A stretch of DNA of 64,000 nucleotides from Tateyamaria omphalii (GCF_019802125.1 NZ_JAHVHT010000001.1:806001-870000); one strand, 5' to 3'. Shown: positions 1 to 9,734, counted from the first letter of the stretch. Notes: generated by a model not told the origin, from the letters alone. Numbers and translations are program-made.

Positions 1-212
1 GGCAGGTGCTGGTCGTGACCCACTCGCCGCAAGTGGCCGCCCTTGGTGCGCATCATTGGCGCGTGGAAAAAAAGGTGGCGAAGGGCATGACCACCTCTCA
101 GGTCGTGCCGCTTGCCGCGCCGGAGCGGGTGGATGAGATCGCCCGGATGCTTGCGGGCGACACCATCACGGATGAGGCGCGCGGCGCGGCCCGTGCATTG
201 TTAAGCGGCTAA
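1..212 (+). CDS. recN: DNA repair protein RecN, C-terminal end (partial)
   Basis: This is the last 70 residues of a reading frame that enters from the left edge in frame 3. The motif VVTHSPQVAALGAHHW matches the end of the RecN ATPase, where the H-loop histidine of SMC-like ABC ATPases follows VTHxPQVAA. The closing segment (VDEIARMLAGDTITDEARGAA) also matches RecN, an SMC-like ATPase of double-strand break repair. The start and most of the protein lie outside the window. About 100 bases without a recognisable signal separate it from the next gene. Confidence 0.85.
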   Translation, partial: QVLVVTHSPQVAALGAHHWRVEKKVAKGMTTSQVVPLAAPERVDEIARMLAGDTITDEARGAARALLSG

Positions 213-320
213 AGCCTTGCCATCGGGCCACAATCGCGGCTCTGTGACATCGCGGGGGCTTTCGCGACCGCAGCAATCGGCGTAACCCTTGAGTAGCCAC
301 AGTTTTTGCAGCCCGGCCCC

Positions 321-2009
321 ATGTCCGCCCCCGACCGATCCATTCTGTCCCAGCAACTCGCCCTCGCGGTCACCGCGTGCAAGGACGGCTGGCATGTGCT
401 GCGGCATCGCGGACCGAACCAGCTGCAATTCTGGTTCATCGCCCTTGCCATCGGTATCGCAGCAGGCTTTGCCGCGCTGTTCTTTCGCAAGGGGATCGAG
501 GCGCTGCAGGCCTTTCTCTATGGCACCGAAGACGTGCAATACCTGCACACCTTCGCGTCTTCTTTGCCATGGTATTGGATACTGGTCATCCCGATCGTCG
601 GCGGCCTTGTTACAGGCCTGATCCTGCACAACTTCACCAAGGATGGCGTCGCCCGCAGTGTGGCTGACGTGATCGAAGGTGCGGCCCTGCGCGACGGGCG
701 CGTGGGTACGCGGGCCGGGGTCGCATCTGCATTTGCAAGCTTCATCACCCTGTCGACGGGTGGCTCCACGGGGCGGGAGGGGCCAGTTGTGCACATGGCC
801 GCCGTCATCTCGACCAAGGTGTGCCGCTGGATCAAGGCCGATGGGGTCACAGGTCGTGACCTTCTGGGCTGCGCAGTGGCCGCTGCAGTGTCCGCCAGCT
901 TCAACGCGCCCATTGCAGGTGCGCTCTTTGCCCTTGAAGTCGTACTGCGCCATTTCGCTGTCCATGCATTTGCCCCAATCGTCATCGCAAGTGTCGCGGG
1001 GACCGTCATCAACCGGCTCGAGTTCGGGGATGTCACCGAGTTCATGGCGCCCGATACCAACGAGCTGGTGTTCTACCAGGAACTGCCTGCCTTCCTGATC
1101 CTCGGGCTTCTCTGCGGGCTTGTGGCCGTCGTGCTGATGCGCGCGATCTTCTGGACGGACGATTTGGGCACGGCGTTTCAGACCCGCACCGGTATGCCCC
1201 GCTGGCTGCGTCCGGCCGTGGCTGGCGCGCTGCTGGGTGCCATGGCGATCTTCTATCCGCACATCATCGGCGTGGGGTATGAAACCACCTCGCTGGCGCT
1301 GACCGGGCAATTGGCGCTGAACGAGGTCGTGGTGTTCATCATCATGAAGACTGCCGCCGTGGCGATCACCATGGCGGGGCGCATGGGCGGCGGGGTGTTT
1401 TCACCGTCGCTGATGATCGGGGCGCTGACCGGGCTGGGGTTTGGCCTAGTGGCGACTGGCATCTTCCCGGATGTCTCCGGTTCCGTAACGCTCTACGCGC
1501 TCGCAGGGATGGGGGCGGTTGCTGCTGCCGTGCTCGGCGCGCCTATTTCCACAACGCTCATTGTCTTTGAACTGACCGGAGACTGGCAGACCGGTCTGGC
1601 GGTGATGGTGGCCGTGTCGATGTCCACGGCGCTGTCCTCGCGCCTTGTCGACCGCTCCTTCTTCCTCACCCAGCTTGAACGGCGCGGCGTTCACCTTGCC
1701 GCCGGGCCGCAAGCCTATCTGCTGGCCATGTTTCGCGTGGGATCGGTCATGCGCAAACCGGACGATGCCCGTGCCGCTGATGAGGCGCGCTGTTGGGAGA
1801 TGATTGGCGAAGGCATCTATGTGGACCAAAACGCCACGTTGGAGGCGGCAATGCCCATCTTTGACCGGACCATGGTGCGGTTCATTCCGGTGGTCACACT
1901 CACCGGTGAGAACGCCGCGCCCGAGCTACAGGGTGCCCTGTTTCATGTGGATGCGTTGAAAGCGTACAACCGCGCATTGGCCGCGACGGCAGCCGAAGAG
2001 CACAGCTAG
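321..2009 (+). CDS. ClC-family chloride channel/transporter
   Basis: This is an inner-membrane anion-transport protein of 562 residues. The gating-glutamate motif GREGP is at residues 151-155, the helix-F/G block FNAPIAGALFALE at 194-206, and the GGGVFSP anion-binding loop at 356-362. The C-terminus ends in a weak, short CBS-like segment starting near VGSVMRKP. The usual GSGIP selectivity loop appears replaced by KDGVA (107-111). The position matching the internal proton glutamate of E. coli ClC reads Val207, as in ClC channels. I chose the ATG at 321 over an in-frame TTG at 306. The 3' end overlaps the convergent DUF427 gene by four bases. The family is clear; channel or antiporter mode is inferred by eye. 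Confidence 0.88.
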   Translation: MSAPDRSILSQQLALAVTACKDGWHVLRHRGPNQLQFWFIALAIGIAAGFAALFFRKGIEALQAFLYGTEDVQYLHTFASSLPWYWILVIPIVGGLVTGLILHNFTKDGVARSVADVIEGAALRDGRVGTRAGVASAFASFITLSTGGSTGREGPVVHMAAVISTKVCRWIKADGVTGRDLLGCAVAAAVSASFNAPIAGALFALEVVLRHFAVHAFAPIVIASVAGTVINRLEFGDVTEFMAPDTNELVFYQELPAFLILGLLCGLVAVVLMRAIFWTDDLGTAFQTRTGMPRWLRPAVAGALLGAMAIFYPHIIGVGYETTSLALTGQLALNEVVVFIIMKTAAVAITMAGRMGGGVFSPSLMIGALTGLGFGLVATGIFPDVSGSVTLYALAGMGAVAAAVLGAPISTTLIVFELTGDWQTGLAVMVAVSMSTALSSRLVDRSFFLTQLERRGVHLAAGPQAYLLAMFRVGSVMRKPDDARAADEARCWEMIGEGIYVDQNATLEAAMPIFDRTMVRFIPVVTLTGENAAPELQGALFHVDALKAYNRALAATAAEEHS

Positions 2010-2350
2010 ATTTCTTCGACGGTGACTCCGTTGTTCGTGTAGAAGGCCAGGTGGTCCTTGATGCGGGCGACGCCGTCCATTGGGTCTTCATAGGTCCAGA
2101 CTGCGTTTGACAGGGTCTGCGATTTGGTCACCACGGAATAGTAGTTCGCATCGCCCTTGTGTGGGCAGTGGCTGGTTTTGTCCGTACGGTCGAGGAAGGC
2201 CATCGCGATGTCCTCGCGCGGGAAGTAGATGACCGCGGGGTAGTCACCTTCGCTCAGCTCAAGTGCCGCGCTGCTTTCGCCCAGAACGGCCCCACCTGCG
2301 CGCACGGTCCATGTGCCGGGTGCCTTGCGGATCGTGATATGATCAGCCAT
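2006..2350 (-). CDS. DUF427 domain protein
   Basis: This 114-residue protein matches the DUF427 family: an early TVRAGGAVLGES strand, a VIYFPREDI segment, the conserved TSHCPHKGDANYYSV core, and a C-terminal AFYTNNGVTVEEI. DUF427 proteins are small beta-barrel-like proteins without an assigned reaction. The Cys-Pro-His-Lys-Gly block is the most conserved part. The gene lies 76 bases downstream of the aminopeptidase gene on the same strand, so they may be co-transcribed. An AAGGAGG ribosome-binding site lies just upstream of the ATG. Confidence 0.85.
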   Translation of the reverse strand: MADHITIRKAPGTWTVRAGGAVLGESSAALELSEGDYPAVIYFPREDIAMAFLDRTDKTSHCPHKGDANYYSVVTKSQTLSNAVWTYEDPMDGVARIKDHLAFYTNNGVTVEEI

Positions 2351-2426
2351 GCCTGAGCCTCCTTCTCATTGCATTTTCGTCGTGATGAAGCGCCGGTGTA
2401 ACAGATGAATGACACCCGTGCCAGTG

Positions 2427-4217
2427 CTAGAGCGGGGCGCAGGCCTGCTCCAACCACGCGCGCGCCTCGTCCGAGACACGCGGCCCAATTTTCTCAAGCG
2501 TTTCCGCGTGATAGGCGTTGAGCCATGTACGCGACGGCGCATCCAGCATGTCCACGACGATCAGGCGTCTGTCGATCGGCGCAAAGGTCAACGTGCGCCA
2601 GGACAGCATCTCGCGATGGGCATCGCCGCCGGGGGGGCACTCGGCCTGTTCCACCACGATCAGGTTCTCGATGCGGATGCCGAAGCCGCCCTCGCGATAG
2701 TAGCCCGGTTCGTTGGACAGGATCATGCCCGGTTCAAATGGCACAGTGCTGACACGGCTCAGCCGTTGCGGTCCCTCGTGCACGGACAGGTAGGCGCCCA
2801 CGCCGTGGCCGAGCCCGTGGTCAAAGTCCTGATGCGCATACCAGAGAGGCGCGCGACCAATGGCTTCGATGTCACGACCTGCGAGACCCTTGGGCCAAAT
2901 CAGGCGGGACATGCCGATCATGCCCATCAACACGCGCGTAAACGCGGCGCGCGCTTCCTCGGGCGGCGTGCCGATGGGGATCGTGCGGGTGATGTCGGTG
3001 GTGCCGTCGAGATACTGCCCGCCGCTGTCGAGCACGATCAGGTGGCCGTCTTCGAGCGTGCTGTCGGTTTCTTCTGTCACGCGGTAGTGCATGATGGCGC
3101 CGTTGGGGCCGGTGCCTGCAATGGTCTCGAAGCTGATGTCCTGAAGGGCGTTGTCGCGGCGGCGATACTGTTCCAGTTGGGTGACAACCTGCGTTTCGCG
3201 CAGGCTTCCAGGCTTTTGGGCATCGAGCCACGCGAGCAATTCGACCACGGCGGCACCATCGCGCAGATGCGCTTCGGCACTTCCTGCGATTTCGGCTGCG
3301 TTCTTGCACGCCTTGGGCAGCGCGCAGGGGTCGTCACCCCACTGCACCCGGTCGCCGATGGCGTCGGCGACGATCACGGGGACCGAGGATTTTTCCAAAC
3401 GAACCGGCTCTTCGAGTGCTTCAAGCGCGCCGAGAAAGGCGTCGGGTGCAAAGCAGGTAACCTCGTTGCCCAGATGATCCCGCACCTCGACCAGCTTTGC
3501 CGCATCCATGAAAAGGTCCACGGCGCCCGAGGCATGAAGAATCGCAAAGCCCTGCGCAATCGGATTGCGCGGAATGTCAGAGCCGCGGATGTTCAAAAGC
3601 CAGCACAGGCTGTCTGGCAGGGTGATCACTGCGGATGCTGCCCCGGACTCGGTTAAGGCTTGCGCCAGACGTGCGCGCTTGTCTTCGTGGCTTTCGCCGG
3701 CAAACTCTAGTGGATGGACCTTCGCCATCTCGGCGGCTGGTCCAGGTTGATCGTCCCAGATACGGTCCACCACGTTGTCGCACTGGATCAATGCGATCCC
3801 CGTGCCCTTCAACCCATCCTCTGCTTGCGCAATCTGGCTGGGCGTATGCAACCAAGGATCAAAGCCGACCTTGCCGCCCTCTGGCAACTGCTCCTTCAGC
3901 CAATCAGCGAGCGATGTTTCAGGCCACGGCACGGGTGTGTAGTCAGGGGCCACCTGCGCCTTCACCTGCGTGCGGTAGCGCCCGTCGATGAACACTCCGG
4001 CGACATCCAGAAGTGCCGCACAAAATCCGGCAGAGCCGGTAAAGCCGGTCAACCACGCCAACCGCTCATCGCGGGCCGAGACATACTCGCCCTGATGCGC
4101 ATCCGCGCGCGGGACGAGGAACCCATCCAGCCCCTCGGCTTTCAGTTCGGCGCGAAGCGCCTTCAATCGCGGTGGACCTTGCTCTGGACGTGCTGTGACC
4201 TCAAAGCTCTGGAACAT
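2427..4217 (-). CDS. Xaa-Pro aminopeptidase (M24B family)
   Basis: This 596-residue protein has the three-part layout of long aminopeptidase P enzymes: two creatinase-like N-terminal domains and a C-terminal pita-bread metallopeptidase domain. The dinuclear metal ligands are visible: Asp in VLDSGGQYLDG and TTDITRT, His in HGLGHGVGAYLSVHEGP, Glu in LSNEPGYY and Glu in IRIENL. The enzyme removes an N-terminal residue before proline, probably in the cytoplasm because no signal peptide is present. The length fits the XPNPEP1-like subgroup (about 600 residues) rather than E. coli PepP (about 440). The leader carries one copy of the recurrent intergenic element described separately. Confidence 0.93.
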   Translation of the reverse strand: MFQSFEVTARPEQGPPRLKALRAELKAEGLDGFLVPRADAHQGEYVSARDERLAWLTGFTGSAGFCAALLDVAGVFIDGRYRTQVKAQVAPDYTPVPWPETSLADWLKEQLPEGGKVGFDPWLHTPSQIAQAEDGLKGTGIALIQCDNVVDRIWDDQPGPAAEMAKVHPLEFAGESHEDKRARLAQALTESGAASAVITLPDSLCWLLNIRGSDIPRNPIAQGFAILHASGAVDLFMDAAKLVEVRDHLGNEVTCFAPDAFLGALEALEEPVRLEKSSVPVIVADAIGDRVQWGDDPCALPKACKNAAEIAGSAEAHLRDGAAVVELLAWLDAQKPGSLRETQVVTQLEQYRRRDNALQDISFETIAGTGPNGAIMHYRVTEETDSTLEDGHLIVLDSGGQYLDGTTDITRTIPIGTPPEEARAAFTRVLMGMIGMSRLIWPKGLAGRDIEAIGRAPLWYAHQDFDHGLGHGVGAYLSVHEGPQRLSRVSTVPFEPGMILSNEPGYYREGGFGIRIENLIVVEQAECPPGGDAHREMLSWRTLTFAPIDRRLIVVDMLDAPSRTWLNAYHAETLEKIGPRVSDEARAWLEQACAPL

Positions 4218-4224
4218 GATCCAC

Positions 4225-4249
4225 CTTCATCTTGCCAAATAAACTCTCC
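4225..4249 (-). repeat. Recurrent intergenic motif, copy 1 (diverged)
   Basis: On the minus strand this reads GAGTTTATTTGGCAAGATGAAG. It sits between the cobT stop and the aminopeptidase start, just after a short GC-rich stretch. It resembles the three other copies at 16051, 18715 and 35021: a T-rich stretch, about six bases, then AGA-GAAG. The GAAGGTGG at its downstream end may serve as the ribosome-binding site of the aminopeptidase gene. Confidence 0.45.
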
Positions 4250-4263
4250 CCGAAGGGCCGCTC

Positions 4264-6141
4264 TCAACTCGCGCGCTTCATTCCCATAACGCGCGCCCGT
4301 GCCCGCGGATCGCTGTCAAAGAGCGCCGCCAATTGCTCGGTCATGGCACCCGCCAATTGCTCCACATCCGTAATCGTCACGGCGCGGTCGTAGTAGCGGG
4401 TGACGTCATGCCCGATCCCGATGGCCAGCAGCTCAACAGCCCGTTTGCGTTCGACCATCGCAATCACATCGCGCAGATGCTTTTCGAGGTAGTTTGCAGG
4501 ATTTACGGACAGGGTGGAATCGTCCACCGGCGCGCCATCCGAGATCACCATCAGGATCTTGCGCGCCTCTGGACGCGAGACCATGCGGCGGTGCGCCCAT
4601 TCCAGCGCCTCGCCATCGATGTTTTCCTTAAGCAGCCCTTCCTTCATCATCAGGCCGAGATTGGGCCGCGTCCGGCGCCAGGGCGCGTCGGCGGACTTGT
4701 AGATGATGTGGCGCAGATCGTTGAGGCGTCCGGGTTGGCTCGGTCGGCCATCATTGAGCCACGCCTCGCGGGCAAGGCCGCCTTTCCATGCGCGGGTGGT
4801 GAAGCCGAGAATTTCGACCTTCACGTTGCAGCGTTCCAAGGTGCGCGCCAGAACGTCTGCGCAGATGGCGGCAATGGAAATCGGCCGCCCCCGCATGGAG
4901 CCGGAGTTGTCCAAAAGCAGCGTCACGACTGTATCGCGGAATTCTGTGTCTTTCTCGACCTTGAAGGACAGCGGCGTCGTCGGGTTCGCCACCACACGGG
5001 CGAGACGGCCCGCATCCAGCATCCCTTCCTCCCGGTCAAATTCCCATGACCGGTTCTGTTGTGCCTGCAACCGGCGTTGCAACTTGTTGGCAAGGCGCGA
5101 CACGGCACCCTTCAACGGCTCCAATTGCTGATCCAGATAGGCGCGCAGGCGTTCCAACTCGACTGGCTCGGCCAGATCCTCGGCCCCGATCTCTTCGTCG
5201 TGGGCGTCGAGATAAACTTGGTAGTCCGGATCAGCCTCGGACACAGGCTGCGGGGCAGGGGGTTCGAGCGGCGCCTCACCCTCGGGCATCTCCGCCTCTT
5301 CGCCCAGCTCTTGATCCGCCATGTCGTCCATGGATACCTGGGCTTCGGACGCATCCTGCGTTTCGTCCTGCGAGGATTCGGGCGTGCCTTCGGCGTTTTC
5401 CTCGTCCTGATCATCCTGTCCGGTGCTGTCGGGTTCCTGATCCTCTTCCTGGCCTTCCTCGGCCTCGTCTTCCATATCCTCGTCCAGCTGGTCGGGATCA
5501 TCGCCCAACTGATCGCCATAGCCGAGATCGGTGATCACCTGACGGGCGAACTTCGCAAAGGCGGCTTGGTCGTCCAGAATGTCACCAAGGTTTTCGAGGG
5601 TCCCGCCAGCCTGATCCTCGATAAACCCGCGCCACAATTCCATCGCGTTCTCGGCGCCCGACGGTAGATCGCGTCCCGTAGCGAGATGCCGCACCAGATA
5701 TCCGGCAGCCGCGGCGAGCGGCACGTCCGAGGCCTGCTTGCACTGATCATAACCTTTGCGCAGCGCTTCATTGGCGATCTTGGCGTCGATGTTTCCGGCC
5801 GTGCCCGGCATGTCACGCGCACCCATCGCCTCGCAGCGCGCGGTTTCCATGGCCTCATAGAGATCACGGGCCATCTCGCCCTGAGGCGAGTACCGCGCGT
5901 GGGTCTGCCCATTGTGGTATCGACGGTGCAGGGCCAGTGCGTCTGCGGTCCCGCGGGCCAGCAGCACTTCCTCGCGCGTCATCCTGCGCGACACCTGCGG
6001 CAGTCGCATGGAATCTCCCGATACCCCTGCCGGATCGACGGAGTAGGACACGTTCAACTCCGGGTCATTCGCCATGACCTTGGTGGCCTCGGCCAGTGCC
6101 TTCTTGAACGGATCTGCGGGGTTGTCGTTTTGGGTGCTCAT
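4264..6141 (-). CDS. cobT: Cobaltochelatase subunit CobT
   Basis: This 625-residue protein is the CobT subunit of the aerobic CobNST cobaltochelatase, which inserts cobalt into hydrogenobyrinate a,c-diamide in cobalamin synthesis. The N-terminal third is helical. A very acidic Glu/Asp-rich linker covers roughly residues 215-310. The C-terminal von Willebrand A domain has a MIDAS motif ([11 protein letters not shown]) and a later [12 protein letters not shown] segment. Length and layout are typical. It is the last gene of a cobS-unknown-cobT unit whose reading frames overlap by four bases each, so translation is probably coupled. The large subunit CobN is not in the window. Confidence 0.95.
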   Translation of the reverse strand: MSTQNDNPADPFKKALAEATKVMANDPELNVSYSVDPAGVSGDSMRLPQVSRRMTREEVLLARGTADALALHRRYHNGQTHARYSPQGEMARDLYEAMETARCEAMGARDMPGTAGNIDAKIANEALRKGYDQCKQASDVPLAAAAGYLVRHLATGRDLPSGAENAMELWRGFIEDQAGGTLENLGDILDDQAAFAKFARQVITDLGYGDQLGDDPDQLDEDMEDEAEEGQEEDQEPDSTGQDDQDEENAEGTPESSQDETQDASEAQVSMDDMADQELGEEAEMPEGEAPLEPPAPQPVSEADPDYQVYLDAHDEEIGAEDLAEPVELERLRAYLDQQLEPLKGAVSRLANKLQRRLQAQQNRSWEFDREEGMLDAGRLARVVANPTTPLSFKVEKDTEFRDTVVTLLLDNSGSMRGRPISIAAICADVLARTLERCNVKVEILGFTTRAWKGGLAREAWLNDGRPSQPGRLNDLRHIIYKSADAPWRRTRPNLGLMMKEGLLKENIDGEALEWAHRRMVSRPEARKILMVISDGAPVDDSTLSVNPANYLEKHLRDVIAMVERKRAVELLAIGIGHDVTRYYDRAVTITDVEQLAGAMTEQLAALFDSDPRARARVMGMKRAS

Positions 6142-6635
6142 TTGCTCACAGTGTCAACACACGTCGATATGTCTGCCAATAGAAATGTCACGTCGTCAGC
6201 ATTTCCTGCTTTGGCGCGGACCAGCATTTGACTATAAATACCTTCGTTTCGCTTTTCCACTTCATCGACGCCCAGCGAGAGCGCTAAGGCCCACAAAGGC
6301 AGTAGCCCATCATTTGTCTGTGCGTCGGCCCAAGTCTTGTCCCAGTCGTGTCCAGCTTCTTGGAACGCAAAGTCATTTCCACGTTGAGAGAAGATGTCGT
6401 CTCGGGATGCCGCAAAAAAGGCGTGGTTGGGTGGCAACGCTAAAACCTCAGCGAAACTTGAATCTTTGGACTTCCATGAAAGCCGCGCAAGCCCGGCGCA
6501 CCTCGCATAGAATGCGAACGGATGGTCGGGTTCTCCTGTAGCTGATTGAAGTGCAAGCCTGTCCATGGGAAAGCCATGCGCACTTGTTGCGCCCATGGCC
6601 ATCAGAGCAGCGAGTATATACCCGCTATGCTTCAC
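6138..6635 (-). CDS. Small secreted protein of unknown function between cobS and cobT
   Basis: The protein has 165 residues and I recognise no family. It starts with a typical Sec signal peptide ([21 protein letters not shown], cleavage likely after AHG), so it should act in the periplasm. Two cysteines, in ARCAGL near residue 48 and in DISTCVDT near the C-terminus, could form a disulfide. Its ATG overlaps the cobS stop and its stop overlaps the cobT start, each by four bases, so it is embedded in the cobaltochelatase operon. Its base composition looks somewhat more AT-rich than its neighbours. An extracytoplasmic protein is unexpected between two cytoplasmic chelatase subunits. The gene looks real because of the overlaps and clean signal peptide. 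Confidence 0.75.
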   Translation of the reverse strand: MKHSGYILAALMAMGATSAHGFPMDRLALQSATGEPDHPFAFYARCAGLARLSWKSKDSSFAEVLALPPNHAFFAASRDDIFSQRGNDFAFQEAGHDWDKTWADAQTNDGLLPLWALALSLGVDEVEKRNEGIYSQMLVRAKAGNADDVTFLLADISTCVDTVSK

Positions 6636-7618
6636 CCCAGGCTCACACTTGCCGCGCTTTCCGGCAGTTCCTCGTCGAACAAACGCTGGTAGAACTCTGC
6701 CACGGTCTGGCGCTCAAGTTCATCGCATTTGTTCAGGAACGAAAGGCGGAATGCATAACCGACGTTACGGAAAATCTCGGCGTTCTGGGCCCATGCGATC
6801 ACCGTCCGGGGGGACATCACCGTCGACAGATCGCCGTTCATGAAGGCCGTCCGGGTCAGGTCGGCCACTGTCACCATCTGCTTGATGGTCTTGCGGCCCT
6901 CTGCCGTGTTGTAGTGCGGGTTCTTGGCCAGCACGATGGCTGTCTCGGCGTCGATCGACAGGTAGTTCAGCGTCGCCACCAGTGACCAACGGTCCATCTG
7001 GCCCTGGTTGATCTGCTGCGTGCCGTGGTAGAGGCCGGTTGTATCGCCCAGACCGACGGTGTTCGCCGTCGCGAAGATGCGGAAATAGGGGTGCGGGTTG
7101 ATGACCTGGTTCTGGTCCAGAAGGGTCAGCTTGCCGTCGACCTCCAACACGCGCTGGATCACGAACATGACGTCGGCACGGCCCGCATCGTATTCATCGA
7201 ATACGATGGCGGTTGGGTTGCGCAGGGCCCACGGCAGGATACCCTCTTGGAAATCAGTGACTTGTTTGCCGTCCTTCAACTTGATGGCATCCTTGCCGAT
7301 CAGGTCGATCCGCGAGATGTGGCTGTCGAGGTTCACACGCACCGCAGGCCAGTTCAGGCGCGACGCGACCTGTTCGATGTGGGTCGATTTACCTGTCCCG
7401 TGATAGCCTTGGATCATCACGCGGCGGTTGTGGGAAAAGCCTGCAAGGATCGCCAGGGTCGTGTCGGGATCGAATTTATAGGTGCTGTCGAGGTCGGGCA
7501 CGCGGTCGGAACGATCTGCAAAGCCTTTGACCACCATGTCGGTGTCGATGCCGAACACCTCGCGGACCGAGATCTCCTCGGTTGGTTTTGCATTGATGTC
7601 CATCGCGCCGTCCGCCAT
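6632..7618 (-). CDS. cobS: Cobaltochelatase subunit CobS
   Basis: CobS is the AAA+ ATPase that with CobT drives cobalt insertion by CobN. The 328-residue protein has a Walker A motif (GYHGTGKST), a Walker B motif (AIVFDEYD) and a sensor segment ([12 protein letters not shown]). I chose the start at [12 protein letters not shown] because this matches the normal family start and length; an upstream in-frame ATG at 7720 would add 34 residues without family character. It is the first gene of the cobS-unknown-cobT unit. The promoter should lie in the roughly 195-base gap shared with the divergent membrane-protein gene. Confidence 0.95.
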   Translation of the reverse strand: MADGAMDINAKPTEEISVREVFGIDTDMVVKGFADRSDRVPDLDSTYKFDPDTTLAILAGFSHNRRVMIQGYHGTGKSTHIEQVASRLNWPAVRVNLDSHISRIDLIGKDAIKLKDGKQVTDFQEGILPWALRNPTAIVFDEYDAGRADVMFVIQRVLEVDGKLTLLDQNQVINPHPYFRIFATANTVGLGDTTGLYHGTQQINQGQMDRWSLVATLNYLSIDAETAIVLAKNPHYNTAEGRKTIKQMVTVADLTRTAFMNGDLSTVMSPRTVIAWAQNAEIFRNVGYAFRLSFLNKCDELERQTVAEFYQRLFDEELPESAASVSLG

Positions 7619-7813
7619 CTCGAATTGTCCTTCAACATAGAAAACGCGCCCCGGATGGGCGCGGTGATCGTGGTGCAACATATGGCGGGAAAGGGCAAGG
7701 GGAAGGGGGGCACCTAACATACCCTAATTGCGCGAATCCTCCGCGACTGCTGCACATCACGTGCACAATAGCGGGCGCATGATGTGGCATCGGTCCAGAA
7801 GAGGAAAGCAGTG

Positions 7814-8278
7814 ATGCCAGTTTTCAGTTCAACCCGGCGCGCGTGCGCTTTGGCCGTAACGTGTGCAGGCCTGAGTGTCGCCGTCATGATGCAAGCTGCA
7901 GGCGGTGACATGGCGCGTCATTTGCCGGATGCACCGCTCTTTCATGTGTCTGCCGCAGCGGGTGCCGGACTGGCTGGCCTGCTGCTTGCCGATGGGTTTG
8001 GGCGGCGCCGGTGGGCTGGGCACTTGATCGCTATGCTCTCGGCCGGTGCCGCAACAGTGCTCGGCGCCGGTTTCGGGGCATTCATTGCGCTGGCCTTTGC
8101 CGCAACTACGAGCGCCAGTGGAAACCTGGCGGACGTGGCGGGTATGGCCCCGTTTCTCGGGTTCATTGCCGTCGCGGATGGGCTCGGCACCAGCGTGCCT
8201 GTCGCCGTGACGTGGCTGCTTGCGATGACGTCGGTACAGATTTGGATGCGCAGGCTGCGCAGCGCACCGCTTACTTGA
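7814..8278 (+). CDS. Small membrane protein of unknown function
   Basis: This predicted inner-membrane protein has about 154 residues and three or four hydrophobic segments rich in Ala and Gly (for example VAVMMQAAGG, AAGAGLAGLLLA, GFGAFIALAFAA and VAVTWLLAM). I recognise no family. The ATG at 7814 is preceded by a GAGGAAA ribosome-binding site at 7801-7807; a GTG at 7784 in frame is less likely. The gene is divergent from cobS, and its end overlaps the convergent J-domain gene by eight bases. Confidence 0.6.
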   Translation: MPVFSSTRRACALAVTCAGLSVAVMMQAAGGDMARHLPDAPLFHVSAAAGAGLAGLLLADGFGRRRWAGHLIAMLSAGAATVLGAGFGAFIALAFAATTSASGNLADVAGMAPFLGFIAVADGLGTSVPVAVTWLLAMTSVQIWMRRLRSAPLT

Positions 8279-8897
8279 AGTTCCGGCTGTCCTTGATCTG
8301 ATCCCAGGCCCAAACCACTTCCTGCAACTGCTCTTCCTGGCTGCGGTCGCCGCCGTTCATATCGGGGTGCAGCACCTTGATCAGTTTCTTGTAGGCCTTG
8401 CGCACGTCAGCTTTGCTGTCGTCTGCTTTGGCATCAAGGATCTCGATGGCGCGCTTCTCGGTCGGGGGCAGGCGGCGGGCGGCGGCGGATCCACCGCGAC
8501 CGGGGTTCTGGGTTGCGTTCTTACCCAGCACCTGGTGCGGGTCCTCGATGCCCAGACGGGCCCATGCACGCGCTTCCGGATCGCCAAGGGGCTTGGTCTG
8601 GCGTTCCCAGACCTTGTCCTTGGATTGCTGCGCGTTGATCTCGGCCTCTGTCGTGCCGTCGAAGAAATTCCACTTCAGATTGTATTCGCGTACGTGCTGT
8701 TGGCAGAACCAAAAGAAGTCATCCAGCACGTCCGGCGCTTTGGGTGCGCGGAACTTGCCCGGCTCGTTGCAGCCTTCGTGATCGCAGATCCGTGTCGAGG
8801 TCTCTGATGCGCCGGACATACCCCTGCGTCCGCGAGGATTTTTCTTCTTTGCAGAAGATACGGACATATCGAAACCGAAGGGATCAGGCTTAGGCAT
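8271..8897 (-). CDS. J-domain (DnaJ-like) protein with C-terminal J domain
   Basis: The protein has 208 residues. The J domain is C-terminal (about 145-208) and holds the essential HPD triad at residues 177-179 (KVLHPDMNGG). The N-terminal half contains a CDHEGC...FCQQH pattern that may bind a metal. J domains stimulate the ATPase of DnaK-type chaperones; the client of this small protein is unknown. The arrangement back to back with bolA is common in Rhodobacteraceae. The start at MPKPDPFGFDMS fits the family. Confidence 0.88.
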   Translation of the reverse strand: MPKPDPFGFDMSVSSAKKKNPRGRRGMSGASETSTRICDHEGCNEPGKFRAPKAPDVLDDFFWFCQQHVREYNLKWNFFDGTTEAEINAQQSKDKVWERQTKPLGDPEARAWARLGIEDPHQVLGKNATQNPGRGGSAAARRLPPTEKRAIEILDAKADDSKADVRKAYKKLIKVLHPDMNGGDRSQEEQLQEVVWAWDQIKDSRNFK

Positions 8898-8972
8898 GGA
8901 AGGGGTCCTTTCCGACTCAGGCCCACAAGTTTAGAGTCTGGTTCCAGAGATTGAAGAGGGTGGGCGAAAAAA

Positions 8973-9242
8973 ATGTCAGTCGAAATGACCGTTCGGCAAG
9001 AAATCGAAGACAAGCTGCGCGCCGCATTCAACGCGCGCGAAATCGAGGTTGTGGATGACAGCGCCAGCCATGCGGGTCACGCTGGCGCACCTGCGGCGGG
9101 TCAAAGCCACTTCAACGTCATGATGCGAAGCGCTGAATTTGAAGGAAAAAACCGCCTTTCTCGACATCGCGCAGTTCACGCTGCCTTGGGCCCGGAATTG
9201 ATTGGGCGGATCCACGCACTGGCTCTGGACCTCGACGTCTGA
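8973..9242 (+). CDS. bolA: BolA family protein
   Basis: The 89-residue protein is a BolA-like class II KH-fold protein. The early helix (IEDKLRAAFNAREIEVVDDS), the central SHFNVMM strand, and the RLSRHRAVHAAL helix with its conserved histidine are all present. BolA proteins bind monothiol glutaredoxins through [2Fe-2S] clusters and act in iron-sulfur trafficking or as regulators. Here a cysteine ligand is not evident, which fits the BolA1/BolA3-like type with histidine ligands. The gene is divergent from the J-domain gene with a 75-base gap. Confidence 0.92.
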   Translation: MSVEMTVRQEIEDKLRAAFNAREIEVVDDSASHAGHAGAPAAGQSHFNVMMRSAEFEGKNRLSRHRAVHAALGPELIGRIHALALDLDV

Positions 9243-9248
9243 CAGGCC

Positions 9249-9734
9249 TTAGTCCTTGGTTTCTGTGCCTTTGCGGTAGTCTGCCAGCTTCTTGAGCGAG
9301 GCGGTCATGCCTGAGACCGGGCTGGTCTCTTCAACACCGTTGTCCTGGGCCATTTGAGTGGCACCTGGACCCGGGACAAATTCCGCCTCTTCCTGCGCGG
9401 TTTCAGACGCCACATCGGCGACGTCTTTTTCATCGTTGTCGACCTCGGGCACATCGGCTGGCGCGGGCAGCAGCTCAGGTTCGAAATCGTCCATAGGTGC
9501 GCTGAGCCTGCGTCTGAACACCAGCATGTTGCGCCACTCAGTCGTGGTGCCGGTCAGCCCGGACCGTTCGATCGAGGGGAGCGTTTCGGCGCGCTGGAAT
9601 TCCCAACCCTCACGGCCCATGTCGTTCATCAGCGTTTCGAGCGCGTGGGCAAAACGGGCCTCGGCCCCCTTGATGCCCTTGCCCTTCTGCCCCTTCGTGG
9701 GGGCAGGCACGACCTTGTATTCCCAACCCGACAT
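9249..9734 (-). CDS. DUF4177 domain protein
   Basis: The protein has 161 residues. The N-terminal half (MSGWEYKVVPAP ... LNDMGREGWEF ... RNMLVFRR) is a DUF4177-type domain: a WEYKVV strand, a helix, then GREGWEF and a final strand. The C-terminal half (about 85-161) is acidic and low in complexity, ending in a short basic helix. The function is unknown. The start at MSGWEYKVV is preferred to an ATG six codons upstream because the domain begins there. It is convergent with bolA. Confidence 0.75.
   Translation of the reverse strand: MSGWEYKVVPAPTKGQKGKGIKGAEARFAHALETLMNDMGREGWEFQRAETLPSIERSGLTGTTTEWRNMLVFRRRLSAPMDDFEPELLPAPADVPEVDNDEKDVADVASETAQEEAEFVPGPGATQMAQDNGVEETSPVSGMTASLKKLADYRKGTETKD

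Noticed and set aside
7751..7765. TGCAC-N5-GTGCA near the cobS upstream region as an operator
   Set aside because: The arms are only five bases long and such pairs are common by chance in this composition.
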